16,093 nt of DNA from an uncultured Alphaproteobacteria bacterium (GCA_937950105.1 CALFEM010000206.1:1-16093); one strand, 5' to 3'. Shown: positions 1 through 7,699, counted from the stretch's first letter. Notes: generated from the sequence alone by a model not told the origin. Numbers and translations: made by a program.

Positions 1-50
1 GGCGACCCCCGAGATCTACACTCTTTCCCTACACGACGCTCTTCCGATCT
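1..50 (+). other. Untrimmed Illumina sequencing adapter (contig artefact)
   Basis: The first 50 bases match the well-known Illumina P5/TruSeq universal adapter, ending in the characteristic ACGCTCTTCCGATCT. The only difference I see is a C at position 8 where the adapter has A. This is library sequence left on a read and carried into the assembly. Genomic sequence starts at 51. Confidence 0.97.
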
Positions 51-140
51 CCGCCGTTCAGTCTGCCGGTGCTCGAGGAAGCGACTTTCGACTGGACGCC
101 CGTCGAGCAACTCCGCACCACGCTCGTCGCGCTGCGCTGA
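51..140 (+). CDS. C-terminal fragment of an unidentified protein (5' end lost at contig edge)
   Basis: An open frame runs directly out of the adapter and ends at TGA 138-140, giving 29 residues that end in TLVALR. I do not recognise the protein. Support for a real gene is threefold: the frame is open from the first genomic base, its codons are GC-rich at the third position like those of the neighbours, and a strong plus-strand hairpin followed by a T-run begins 27 bases after the stop. It is convergent with sdhA. Function unknown. Confidence 0.45.
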   Translation, partial: PPFSLPVLEEATFDWTPVEQLRTTLVALR

Positions 141-166
141 ACCTGGCTGCTCCGGCTCCCGGACAT

Positions 167-205
167 GCGAACGCCCGGCCAGTAAACGGCCGGGCGTTCG
201 CTTTT
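167..205 (+). terminator. Rho-independent terminator between convergent genes
   Basis: A perfect 14-bp inverted repeat (167-180 with 188-201) has a 7-base loop, AGTAAAC, and is followed by TTTT at 202-205. The T-run makes it a terminator for the plus-strand gene ending at 140. On the minus strand the same hairpin lies 30 bases past the sdhA stop. It could also stop the sdh transcript, although no T-run follows in that direction. Confidence 0.8.
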
Positions 206-230
206 CCGCTGCCGTTGTGCGGTCGTGGCC

Positions 231-2066
231 TCAGTACACGCGCGCCTTGGGCTCGATGTACTTCATCTCGTTGGTCATGGTGTAGGTGTGCACCGGGCGC
301 TCGTCGAGCTTCACGGTCTTCCTGTCGCCGTCGACGAACGCCAGCGTGTGCTTCATCCAGTTGACGTCGTCGCGCTTGGAGTAATCCTCGCGGGCGTGCG
401 CGCCGCGGCTCTCCTTGCGGGCCTCGGCGCCGACCACCGTCACGGCGGCCTGCACGATCAGGTTGTCGTATTCGAGCGTTTCGATCAGGTCCGAGTTCCA
501 GATCAGCGAACGGTCGGTGACGCGCACCGCCTCCGACTCGTTCCAGATCTGCTGGATTTTCTGGACACCTTCCTGCAGCACCGGGCCATCGCGGAACACC
601 GCGCAGTTGGTCTGCATGACCTTCTGCATTCTGAGCCGCAGCTCGGAGGTCGGCTTGTCGCCGTTGGCGTGGCGGAAGCGATCGAGGCGTGACAGCGCGA
701 GATCGACCGAATCCGCCGGCAGCTCGGCCTGACGCTCCTTCGCGTCGATGGTCTCGGCACAGCGCAGGCCCGCGGCGCGGCCGAACACGACGAGATCGAT
801 GAGCGAGTTGGAGCCGAGGCGGTTGGCGCCGTGCACCGACACGCAGGCCGCCTCGCCGATCGCCATGAGGCCCGGCACCACCGTATCCGGGTTGCCATTC
901 TTCAGCGTCAGCACCTCGCCGTGATAGTTGGTCGGGATGCCGCCCATGTTGTAGTGCACGGTCGGGATGACCGGGATCGGCTGACGCCGCAGATCGACGC
1001 CCGCGAAGATCTTGGCGCTCTCGGTGATGCCCGGCAGACGCTCGGCCAGGATCTTCGGATCGAGATGGTCGAGATGCAGGTGGATGTGGTCCCCTTCCTT
1101 GCCGACGCCGCGGCCTTCGCGAATCTCCATGGTCATGGAGCGCGAGACGACATCGCGCGAGGCGAGGTCCTTCGCGTGCGGCGCGTAGCGCTCCATGAAG
1201 CGCTCGCCCTTGGAGTTCGTCAGGTAGCCGCCCTCGCCGCGCGCGCCCTCGGTGATGAGCACGCCGGCGCCGTAGATGCCGGTCGGATGGAACTGCACGA
1301 ACTCCATGTCCTGCAGCGGCAGGCCGGCGCGCAGCACCATGGCGTTGCCGTCACCCGTGCAGGTGTGCGCCGAGGTACAGGAGAAGTAGGCGCGGCCATA
1401 GCCGCCGGTGGCGAGGATGGTGCGCTTGGCGCCGAAGGCGTGCAGCGTGCCGTCCTCGAGGCAGAGCGCGATGACGCCGCGGCAGGCGCCGTCCTGGTCC
1501 ATCATCAGGTCGATGGCGAAGTATTCGATGAAGAATTCCGCCGAATGGCGCAGCGACTGGCCGTAGAGCGTGTGCAGCATGGCGTGGCCAGTGCGATCGG
1601 CAGCCGCGCAGGTGCGCTGCGCCGGCGGGCCTTCGCCGAACTCGGTGGTCATGCCCCCGAACGGGCGCTGGTAGATCTTGCCGTCATCGGTGCGCGAGAA
1701 CGGCACGCCGTAATGCTCGAGTTCGTAGACGGCATCGGGCGCATGACGGCACAGGTATTCGATGGCGTCCTGGTCGCCTAGCCAGTCGGAACCCTTGACG
1801 GTGTCGTACATGTGCCAGCGCCAGTTGTCCGGCCCCATGTTGCCGAGCGAAGCGGCGACACCGCCCTGGGCCGCGACCGTGTGCGAGCGGGTCGGGAACA
1901 CCTTCGTCACGCACGCCGTCTTGAGGCCGGCCTCGGCCGCGCCGAGCGTGGCGCGCAGGCCAGCGCCACCGGCACCGACGACGACGACGTCATAGGTATG
2001 ATGCTGGATCGGATAGGCGCGCCCGTTGACGGCCGGGGCGGAAGAGGCGCCGTTGGATTTCGCCAT
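231..2066 (-). CDS. sdhA: Succinate dehydrogenase flavoprotein subunit
   Basis: This is the catalytic FAD subunit of respiratory complex II. It oxidises succinate to fumarate at the cytoplasmic face of the inner membrane. The 611 residues are a normal full length. The N-terminal dinucleotide fold has GAGGAG at residues 31-36. SHTVAAQGG follows at 61-69, in which His62 is the expected covalent FAD attachment site. Further active-site segments are present: [11 protein letters not shown], the arginine-containing ARGEGGYL, and HYNMGG. The ATG at 2066 lies 5 bases after the sdhD stop, so translation is probably coupled. The expected next gene, sdhB, is absent: past the stop there is only a terminator hairpin and a convergent gene fragment. 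Confidence 0.98.
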   Translation of the reverse strand: MAKSNGASSAPAVNGRAYPIQHHTYDVVVVGAGGAGLRATLGAAEAGLKTACVTKVFPTRSHTVAAQGGVAASLGNMGPDNWRWHMYDTVKGSDWLGDQDAIEYLCRHAPDAVYELEHYGVPFSRTDDGKIYQRPFGGMTTEFGEGPPAQRTCAAADRTGHAMLHTLYGQSLRHSAEFFIEYFAIDLMMDQDGACRGVIALCLEDGTLHAFGAKRTILATGGYGRAYFSCTSAHTCTGDGNAMVLRAGLPLQDMEFVQFHPTGIYGAGVLITEGARGEGGYLTNSKGERFMERYAPHAKDLASRDVVSRSMTMEIREGRGVGKEGDHIHLHLDHLDPKILAERLPGITESAKIFAGVDLRRQPIPVIPTVHYNMGGIPTNYHGEVLTLKNGNPDTVVPGLMAIGEAACVSVHGANRLGSNSLIDLVVFGRAAGLRCAETIDAKERQAELPADSVDLALSRLDRFRHANGDKPTSELRLRMQKVMQTNCAVFRDGPVLQEGVQKIQQIWNESEAVRVTDRSLIWNSDLIETLEYDNLIVQAAVTVVGAEARKESRGAHAREDYSKRDDVNWMKHTLAFVDGDRKTVKLDERPVHTYTMTNEMKYIEPKARVY

Positions 2067-2071
2067 CGCGC

Positions 2072-2461
2072 TTATGCTCCAAAGCTCAGCTTGAGAACTG
2101 CGAATACGCTGGCGACCGCAATCAGGATCGCGAAGAACGTGTTCAGCATGAGAAGGGTGATCTTGGCGCTTTCGCCGTGCACGTAGTCCTCGATGATGAC
2201 CTGCATGCCGAGGCGCATGTGGATGGTGCCGGAGACGACCAGCAGCAGCAGCGGCAGCGACACCATCGGATGCGCGAGACGCGCTTTGACGACCGCGTAG
2301 TCGGCGCCGGCGAGCGAGGCGACGAGCCAGACAAGGAACAGCGTCAGCACCAGATTGGCGATGGCGGTCACGCGCTGCAGCCAGAAGTGGTTGGCGCCTT
2401 CCTTGGCGGAGCCCAGCGCGCGCACGTTCTTCAGCGGGGTTCGCATGGATTTGTTTTGCAT
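2072..2461 (-). CDS. sdhD: Succinate dehydrogenase membrane anchor subunit D
   Basis: This is one of the two small membrane subunits that hold haem b and ubiquinone in complex II. The 129-residue product has three hydrophobic segments (about residues 32-52, 66-85 and 100-127). The family signature [15 protein letters not shown] begins at His81, the expected axial haem ligand, and Asp92-Tyr93 are the expected quinone-site pair. The ATG at 2461 lies 4 bases past the sdhC stop. A second in-frame ATG (Met6) begins [17 protein letters not shown], which fits the usual alphaproteobacterial start better, so the true N-terminus may be five residues shorter. Neither ATG has a strong Shine-Dalgarno sequence, as expected for coupled translation. 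Confidence 0.95.
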   Translation of the reverse strand: MQNKSMRTPLKNVRALGSAKEGANHFWLQRVTAIANLVLTLFLVWLVASLAGADYAVVKARLAHPMVSLPLLLLVVSGTIHMRLGMQVIIEDYVHGESAKITLLMLNTFFAILIAVASVFAVLKLSFGA

Positions 2462-2465
2462 GGGA

Positions 2466-2921
2466 CTAGGCCACGATGAGATGGAGGACGGAAGCGGCGT
2501 GTGCGACCAGCGACGTGAGCTGGCCGGTGAGGCCCCAGATCGCGAGTGTCAGCACGACGCCGAGTATGGCGGTGCTCCAGCACAGCATGTCGATGGTGCC
2601 GAGCGCGTAGCCCTTGCCGGTGTCCCAGATGAAATGGCGGATGCCGCCGAGCGCATGGTTGATGAGCGCCCAGGTGAACCCGAGCAACACCAGCTTGCCG
2701 AGCAGCGAGCCGAAGATGCCGTTGACGAAGGCGAAGTATTCCGGCCCCGAGGCGGCCGCGACCAGCCACCAGGCCAGCAGCAGCGAGCCGAAGTAGAGCG
2801 CCGCGCCGGTCATGCGGTGCAGGATCGACATCACCATGTTGATGAGTGGCGCGTAGACCTGCAAATGCGGTGAAAGCGGGCGCTCGATGCGGGCCCCGCG
2901 AGCAGTTCTGGCTTCGGCCAT
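2466..2921 (-). CDS. sdhC: Succinate dehydrogenase cytochrome b556 subunit C
   Basis: This is the large membrane anchor of complex II, contributing to haem b and ubiquinone binding. The 151 residues contain RPLSPHLQVY (14-23), SILHRMTG (32-39, with Ser32 and Arg36 expected at the quinone site), and HALGGIRHFIWD (89-100, with His89 the expected haem ligand). Three hydrophobic helices are visible. The ATG at 2921 has a good GAGGA ribosome-binding site on the minus strand, 6 bases upstream. It is the first gene of the sdhCDA operon, and its promoter should lie between 2922 and 3082. Confidence 0.96.
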   Translation of the reverse strand: MAEARTARGARIERPLSPHLQVYAPLINMVMSILHRMTGAALYFGSLLLAWWLVAAASGPEYFAFVNGIFGSLLGKLVLLGFTWALINHALGGIRHFIWDTGKGYALGTIDMLCWSTAILGVVLTLAIWGLTGQLTSLVAHAASVLHLIVA

Positions 2922-3082
2922 GAGATGTCCTCGACGAGATGGTCAGGCCGTCTTGTAGCGCGCGCGCTGCAGCGCGGCAATTCGCCGAACGACAAAACGT
3001 CCGAGACTTCCGTCGAGGAACGAACCGCAAAATCGATCGCGCGGCCAATGGCATGGAGACAAGAGAGCGGGTTGGGCGCGGC
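2922..3082 (-). promoter_or_regulatory. Leader and probable promoter region of the sdh operon
   Basis: This 161-base gap separates the sdhC start from the stop of the upstream flavoprotein gene. I see no convincing -35/-10 pair. A perfect 14-bp palindrome, CGCGCTGCAGCGCG, lies at 2963-2976, about 40 bases before the sdhC start. It could be an operator or a leader hairpin, but such palindromes also arise by chance in GC-rich DNA. Confidence 0.35.
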
Positions 3083-4087
3083 TCAGTCGAGCGAGGCGAC
3101 GATCGCCCGGCCGAGACCGGCACCGCTCTCGAAGGCATGCTCGGAAAGCCGCCCGAGGCACCAGTCGCCCGCGACGCCGACGTTATCGGTGCTGGAATAG
3201 ACGTAGGTTTCGCCGAGCGACTGGTCGACGAGGCCGTACCGCCAGAGGTGCGCCGTCATCTGCGACGGCCGCACCGGTGGCAGCGCCAGAACGTGGCTGA
3301 CCTCCGACCACAGCTCCTCCGCCACAGCCTCCGGTTCGAGTTCCTCCGTCTCGCGGGTCCAGCTCGGCGAAGCGTGAACCACCAGGGTCTCGCCCTTCAC
3401 CGTGCGCCCCGGCTTGGCGTTGTTGCGTGCGATCCAGTGGATGACGTCGGACATGTCGGAAAAAACGTCCTGATTGGGCAGTGTCCGCTGCTCCAGCCGC
3501 ACCATGAGGGCCCAGCACGGCGACATGCGCACGCGGCGCAGCGGTTCCGCCAGATGCTCCAGCCGGCCGAGCACCATCAGCGCCTGCGGAGCTGGAAGCG
3601 CGACCGCAATGGCGGCAAACGGACCCACCGAGGTCTGGTCGTCGAACCAGATGTACCAGGCCTTGTCCACCCGCTCGATGGTGTGGACTCGCCGGTTGGT
3701 GTGAATGCGCACGCTTTCGGCCAGCGGCCTCACGATCGACGACATCCCCGGGGTGCCGACGAACCACGGCGCCATCTGCCCCTCGCCGTCGGGCCCCGCG
3801 GCGGTGTGCGGCTTCCAGCGGGCCGCATATCCGGACGCCGCGAGCTCTTCGATATAGGTGCGAAACTGGGCCGATCTGGCCGTCAGGTACTGGGCGCCAT
3901 GATCATACGGAATCGTGCCGATGCGCGTCGTCGCCATGCGGCCGCCGATGATGCGGTCCTGCTCGAAAATCTCGACGTAAGCGCCCGAGCGCCGCAGCAC
4001 ACGCGCGCACGACAAACCGGCCAGACCTGCTCCGATGACGGCTATCCGCTTTGTCACGACCACTTCGTCTTCTGCACGCCGCACCAC
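3083..4087 (-). CDS. Renalase-like FAD/NAD(P)-dependent oxidoreductase
   Basis: This is a soluble flavoprotein of the amine-oxidase/renalase type. The product is 334 residues. It has an N-terminal dinucleotide fold (VIGAGLAG, 17-24), the acidic residue ending the second strand (EIFEQ), GGRMATTR (48-55), the family motif DHGAQYLTAR (62-71), and a C-terminal FAD segment, AGDWCLGR. The substrate cannot be told; bacterial members of this family include oxidases of dihydro-NAD(P) isomers. No ATG is available. The start used is GTG 4087, but GTG codons at residues 2, 9 and 11 are also possible. The one at residue 9 has AGAAG 5 bases upstream, so the N-terminus is uncertain by about ten residues. 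The gene shares orientation with sdhCDA but is 161 bases away. Confidence 0.85.
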   Translation of the reverse strand: MVRRAEDEVVVTKRIAVIGAGLAGLSCARVLRRSGAYVEIFEQDRIIGGRMATTRIGTIPYDHGAQYLTARSAQFRTYIEELAASGYAARWKPHTAAGPDGEGQMAPWFVGTPGMSSIVRPLAESVRIHTNRRVHTIERVDKAWYIWFDDQTSVGPFAAIAVALPAPQALMVLGRLEHLAEPLRRVRMSPCWALMVRLEQRTLPNQDVFSDMSDVIHWIARNNAKPGRTVKGETLVVHASPSWTRETEELEPEAVAEELWSEVSHVLALPPVRPSQMTAHLWRYGLVDQSLGETYVYSSTDNVGVAGDWCLGRLSEHAFESGAGLGRAIVASLD

Positions 4088-4502
4088 GCTTGGCGACGCA
4101 AGTTCTTTTTACGGGATAGGCTGTATACGCGATATTAATCTGACCGGGACGCTGCGAATAACCCGAAGTCAACAGAACTGATTTTACCCGATGAGTTCAA
4201 CTGCAACATCTCGTGATGGGAGCGATCGTTCGCCGGAACTTTTCGTCGCGTGAGCCGGGCCACCGCGCGCTCGATGCCTGGTGCCACCCGACTGGTCAGC
4301 GCCATGGGCAGCCCGGTTTCGAGGCATTGTCTCAGCAGGAGGCCGCGACCGCCTGAATACGCATGGAATTTCCGAATACGCACACGGATTGAGCGTGCGC
4401 TGATCGTGGCGTTGCCGGGCCGCGGAGCGGTGATGTCGAAGGCAGGACGCCGACGAAGAGAATCGATCGCCTGATGCTTCCCGACCACAACCTCAGGGAA
4501 AC

Positions 4503-4519
4503 CTGACAACTCCTGTCAG
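4503..4519. promoter_or_regulatory. Short dyad, possible regulator binding site
   Basis: CTGACA and TGTCAG are perfect 6-base inverted arms around the 5-base spacer ACTCC. The size and form suit a dimeric transcription factor. Its target is unclear, since no well-supported gene starts nearby. It overlaps the TTG start of the doubtful 124-codon frame. Confidence 0.3.
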
Positions 4520-4550
4520 TCCAACTTCTTGACCTGCCGCACCAAACTTC

Positions 4551-4569
4551 CGCGACCCCTCAAGTCGCG
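4551..4569 (-). terminator. Weak hairpin downstream of the mesaconyl-CoA hydratase gene
   Basis: CGCGAC (4551-4556) and GTCGCG (4564-4569) pair around a 7-base loop, about 60 bases past the stop of the hydratase gene on the minus strand. No proper T-run follows (only GAAGTTT), so this is a weak candidate. Confidence 0.25.
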
Positions 4570-4629
4570 CTCAACTCGGGCGCGCGAATGATTCGTGCGG
4601 TCCGTCTACGGCCTTGCGGTCCAAACAGA

Positions 4630-5688
4630 TCAGCGTGGCAGCAGCAGCCAGAGATCGAGGTCGAGGATCACGCCCTCTGCGTAGGCTCCATCGGCGGCCT
4701 TGTAGGGCAGGTCGGCGCAGCAGCGGTTCTTGACGGCGACGAGGCGCGTGCGCAGGGCGCCGACATCCGTGCGGCCGGGGATCTCGGCCTTCTCGAGGAT
4801 TTCGCTCCACGCGTAGACCGTATCGCCGGCAAAGCACGGCGCAACGTGACGGCCGGCATTGATGGCCGCGACGTGGAAGGCATTGCCGAGACCGTTGAAC
4901 GAGAGCGCTCGGGCCAGCGAGATGACGACGCCACCATAGACGATGCGCTTGCCGAAGCGGCCCTTGGCCTCGGTGTGCTGGTTGAAGTGAACCTTGGCCG
5001 TGTTCTGGTAGAGGCGCGTGGCGATCTGGTGCTCGGCCTCCTCCAGCGTCATGCCGTCGACATGGTCGATCTTCTCGCCGACCTCGTAATCACCCCACCG
5101 GTACGGCGAGCCGGCGAGTGCGAAGTCGTACTTCGAGATGTCGAGCTTGGGAACCGCGGCGCCGAGATCGGCGGGCGCCACGCGATCCGGCAGCTTCGGT
5201 GTCACCGCTTCAGGCGCCGGTGCCGACTTGTCGCGCTTCCTCACCATCACCCAGCGCACGTATTCGATCACCACCTCATCGCGCTGATTGCGGCCCGTGG
5301 AACGAACAAAAACGGTGCCCGTGTCACCGGCCGAGTTCTCCTTGAGCCCGATGACCTCGGAGACGGTGGCAAGGGTGTCGCCCGGATAGACCGGCTTCAG
5401 GAAGCGGCCGCCGGCATAGCCGAGATTGGCGACGGCGTTGAGCGAGATGTCCGGCACGGTCTTGCCAAACACGACGTGGAACGCGAGCAGGTCGTCGACC
5501 GGCGATTGCGGGTAGCCGACGGCGCGGGCGAAGGCGTCCGACGACTGCACGGCGAAGCGCGGACCATAAAGCCCGGTGTAGAGCGCCACGTCGCCCGCCG
5601 TCACCGTGCGCGGCGTCGCGTGGGTGAGGATCTGCCCGAACCTGAAATCCTCGAAGTAGTTGCCGGGGTTGGTCTTGGTGGCGCTCAT
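4630..5688 (-). CDS. mch: Mesaconyl-CoA hydratase (MaoC family)
   Basis: This enzyme reversibly hydrates mesaconyl-CoA to beta-methylmalyl-CoA in the ethylmalonyl-CoA pathway of acetyl-CoA assimilation. The product has 352 residues. It contains two MaoC-like hot-dog domains (about 10-155 and 195-340). Segments FGKTVPDISLNAVANLGYA, YVRWVMVRKRD, GEKIDHVDGMT, NTAKVHF and CFAGDTVYAWSE agree closely with the Rhodobacter sphaeroides Mch sequence as I remember it. The ATG at 5688 is preceded by AGGA 10 bases upstream. It lies 51 bases after the malyl-CoA thioesterase gene and is probably co-transcribed with it. Crotonyl-CoA carboxylase/reductase and the other pathway genes are not in the window. Confidence 0.93.
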   Translation of the reverse strand: MSATKTNPGNYFEDFRFGQILTHATPRTVTAGDVALYTGLYGPRFAVQSSDAFARAVGYPQSPVDDLLAFHVVFGKTVPDISLNAVANLGYAGGRFLKPVYPGDTLATVSEVIGLKENSAGDTGTVFVRSTGRNQRDEVVIEYVRWVMVRKRDKSAPAPEAVTPKLPDRVAPADLGAAVPKLDISKYDFALAGSPYRWGDYEVGEKIDHVDGMTLEEAEHQIATRLYQNTAKVHFNQHTEAKGRFGKRIVYGGVVISLARALSFNGLGNAFHVAAINAGRHVAPCFAGDTVYAWSEILEKAEIPGRTDVGALRTRLVAVKNRCCADLPYKAADGAYAEGVILDLDLWLLLPR

Positions 5689-5739
5689 GTCGTCTCGTTC
5701 CTGATCTCGGCTCGGATGCTGGCTCGTGGGGCGGCGCGC

Positions 5740-6624
5740 TCAGCCCGCGCTCATGGCGGCGATGGCGTCGGAGATGGCGACGGTGCGCTGTGCCATCACC
5801 ATGTGCAGACGCTCGACCATCTTGCCGTCGACGGTGATGACGCCTTGCCTGGCGTTTTCGGGCTTGGCGAACTCGGCGATGATGCGCCGCGACCACTCGA
5901 CCTCCTTGGCCGAGGGCGAGAAGGTCTCGTTCGCGACCGTGACCTGACTCGGGTGGATCAGCGTCTTGCCGTCCATGCCGAGCGTCCGGCCATGCTCGGC
6001 TTCCGCCCGGAAGCCTTCCTCGTCGCGGAAATCGTTGTAGACGCCATCGAGCACGTCGAGGCCGTAGGCGCGCGCGGCGACGATGCTCATCGACAGCCAC
6101 GGCACCACAGCGAAGCGATCCTTGTAGGCGCGCGCGTGGCTCTCTTTCAGCAGGTCGTTGGTGCCCATGACGAGGCAGGTCAGGCGATGCTCGCGTTCGA
6201 TTCCGGCCATGGCGATTTCGCGCACGTTGAGGATGGCGATCGGCGTCTCGATCATCGCCCACAGCATGGTCTTTTCCGGCGCATTGGCGCCGGTCAGCAC
6301 CTTGGCCGCCGAGATGATGTCGCCCGGCCGGCCGACCTTCGGCACCAGGATCGCGTCCGGACCGGCGTCGGCCGCCGCGAACATGTCGTCGGCCCCCCAC
6401 GGCGTGTCGAGACCATTGACGCGAATGATGAGCTCGCGCTTGCCGTAGCCACCGCTCTTGACCGCGGCGCACACCTTGTTGCGGGCGTCGACTTTGGCGT
6501 CCGGCGCGACGGCGTCCTCGAGGTCGAGGATCAGCGCGTCGGCGGCAATGGTCTTCGCCTTTTCGAGCGCGCGCTCGTTGGAGCCGGGCATGTAGAGAAC
6601 GCTGCGGCGCGGACGAACCGTCAT
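5740..6624 (-). CDS. mcl2: (3S)-malyl-CoA thioesterase, Mcl2-type (HpcH/HpaI, CitE-like family)
   Basis: The 294-residue product belongs to the CitE-like TIM-barrel CoA-ester family. The motifs are RSVLYMPGSNERALEKA (7-23), LDLEDAV (33-39), Arg68 in IIRVNGLDTPWG, Glu126 in MIETP, and Asp157 in MGTNDLLK. The acidic pair is expected to bind Mg2+. The C-terminal part, DGVYNDFRDEEG followed by GMDGKTLIHPSQ, fits the Rhodobacter Mcl2 type, which hydrolyses (3S)-malyl-CoA to malate, better than Mcl1, whose N-terminus (LFGPGSRP) is different. Subfamily assignment is from memory, so a beta-methylmalyl/malyl-CoA lyase activity is not excluded. The ATG at 6624 has GAGG about 8 bases upstream. First gene of the pair with mch, divergent from pdxY. 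Confidence 0.85.
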   Translation of the reverse strand: MTVRPRRSVLYMPGSNERALEKAKTIAADALILDLEDAVAPDAKVDARNKVCAAVKSGGYGKRELIIRVNGLDTPWGADDMFAAADAGPDAILVPKVGRPGDIISAAKVLTGANAPEKTMLWAMIETPIAILNVREIAMAGIEREHRLTCLVMGTNDLLKESHARAYKDRFAVVPWLSMSIVAARAYGLDVLDGVYNDFRDEEGFRAEAEHGRTLGMDGKTLIHPSQVTVANETFSPSAKEVEWSRRIIAEFAKPENARQGVITVDGKMVERLHMVMAQRTVAISDAIAAMSAG

Positions 6625-6770
6625 GATCGGACCTCGTGTCGGCGTGGATGGGAATTGCGGTCGGCTTTTTTGCGGCGCAACACTAGTCGGAGGTTCGGGA
6701 ATTACAAGCCCACCAAGGTTGGTTATGCTCCCTCCTCCCGCCCTGCTCTCGCGCATCTCCGGCTTCGCAC
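6625..6770. promoter_or_regulatory. Divergent promoter region of the mcl2-mch pair and pdxY
   Basis: These 146 bases separate two divergent genes, so both promoters must lie here. No strong -35/-10 hexamers stand out. Two short dyads are visible: ACTAGT at 6682-6687 and ACCAA-GG-TTGGT at 6712-6723. Position and symmetry allow regulator binding, but nothing more can be said. Confidence 0.35.
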
Positions 6771-7595
6771 ATGGCCCGCATCCTCGCCCTCTCCTCCTAT
6801 GTCGCCTATGGCCACGTCGGCCTCGCCGCCATCGTGCCGGCCCTGCAGGCCATGCGCCACGAGGTGATCGCGATCCCGACCGTCGTGCTGTCGAGCCACA
6901 AGGGCTACGACACGGTGCGCGGCTTCCCGCTGACCGGCGAACAGATCGACGGGCTGATCGAGGCGCTGGCCGCCAATGGCTGGCTGGACGAGGTCGATGC
7001 CGTATTGACCGGCTACATGCCCTCGGCGGAGGTCGCCGGCAGCGTTGCCCGGGCGCTTGCCCACCTCGGTGCAGCCAACCCGGAAATCCTCTACCTGTGT
7101 GATCCGGTCCTCGGCGACGATCCGGGCGGCCTCTACGTCGGCGAGGATGTCGCTGTCGCCATGCGCGACCGCCTCGTCCCGCTCGCCGACATCGTGACGC
7201 CGAACCGCTTCGAACTCGCCTGGCTGTCCGGGCTGCCGGTCGATTCGCCGGCCGATGCCGACGCCGCCTCCGACGAGATCGGCGCCGACCTGCTGGTGGC
7301 GACCTCGATCCCCGCGGGCGAGCGCATGATCGCCAACGTCTACAGCACGCCCGAGCAGGCCGGCCGCGCCGAGCACGAGCGCTTTCCGCAGGTCCCGCAC
7401 GGCACCGGAGACCTGTTCGCGGCGCTGCTGCTCGGGCACATGCTGGACGGCTGCGACGCCGCCGATGCCACGTCACGCGCCACAGCGGGCGTGCGCCTCG
7501 TCATCGAGGCGAGCCTCGACACGGACGAACTGCGCCTGACCGGAAACCTCGAGGCCGTCGTCAACGCCGAGCAGCCGTGGGTGCCGGACGTCTGA
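6771..7595 (+). CDS. pdxY: Pyridoxal kinase
   Basis: This enzyme phosphorylates pyridoxal with ATP to form pyridoxal 5'-phosphate, in vitamin B6 salvage; it is cytosolic. The product has 274 residues, close to the family's usual 280-290. It shows the substrate-binding start SSYVAYGHVG (8-17), CDPVLGD (110-116), TPNRFEL (143-149), and the ribokinase-superfamily anion-hole motif GTGD (211-214), with Asp214 the expected catalytic base. The ATG at 6771 follows a GC-rich leader with no clear Shine-Dalgarno sequence. The protein nevertheless begins at the expected point of the first beta strand. It stands alone, divergent from mcl2-mch. Confidence 0.92.
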   Translation: MARILALSSYVAYGHVGLAAIVPALQAMRHEVIAIPTVVLSSHKGYDTVRGFPLTGEQIDGLIEALAANGWLDEVDAVLTGYMPSAEVAGSVARALAHLGAANPEILYLCDPVLGDDPGGLYVGEDVAVAMRDRLVPLADIVTPNRFELAWLSGLPVDSPADADAASDEIGADLLVATSIPAGERMIANVYSTPEQAGRAEHERFPQVPHGTGDLFAALLLGHMLDGCDAADATSRATAGVRLVIEASLDTDELRLTGNLEAVVNAEQPWVPDV

Positions 7596-7659
7596 CGCGC
7601 GGCGGACCCCGACTCACCTGTCACCGGGGTGAGCCCCAACAGACCGAGGCAAATTCGGA

Positions 7660-7682
7660 GCCGGGAAATCGGATTAAACCGG
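7660..7682 (+). promoter_or_regulatory. 23-bp element upstream of the SulP transporter gene (copy 1)
   Basis: This element has the core AATCGGAT followed two bases later by AACCGG. It matches an element upstream of the carbonic anhydrase gene (9453-9475) at 19 of 23 positions. An AAATT tract lies just upstream of both copies. It is about 180 bases before the chosen transporter start and may be a promoter or operator. Confidence 0.5.
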
Positions 7683-7699
7683 CGCAAACAAAGCTTTTC

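Larger units (their letters stand above)
4088..4629. other. 542-base stretch without a convincing gene
   Basis: Between the renalase-like gene and the mesaconyl-CoA hydratase gene no coding frame shows family resemblance. The longest candidate is a minus-strand frame from TTG 4509 to 4135 (124 codons). An internal ATG at 4305 would give 56 residues ending in AASRSD. Its third codon positions are mixed rather than strongly GC-biased, and I recognise nothing in it. The strip near 4105-4140 is AT-rich (around TATACGCGATATTAATC) and probably holds the promoter of the renalase-like gene. A short dyad (4503-4519) and a weak hairpin (4551-4569) are listed separately. Confidence 0.4.

Noticed and set aside
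831-1781. Plus-strand open frame opposite sdhA
   Set aside because: It lies entirely within the conserved sdhA gene on the other strand and is a codon-bias shadow.
2939-4138. Plus-strand open frame of 399 codons opposite the renalase-like gene
   Set aside because: The minus-strand frame has intact FAD motifs, while this one has none and is arginine-rich throughout.
4588-6867. Plus-strand open frame of 759 codons opposite mch and mcl2
   Set aside because: It is the antisense shadow of two well-recognised genes. The translation is rich in Arg, His, Asp, Val and Gly with no domain, as is typical of the opposite strand of GC-rich coding DNA.
7613-7633. CTCACC/GGTGAG hairpin after pdxY as a terminator
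   Set aside because: The stem is only 6 bp with a 9-base loop, and CCCCAAC rather than a T-run follows.
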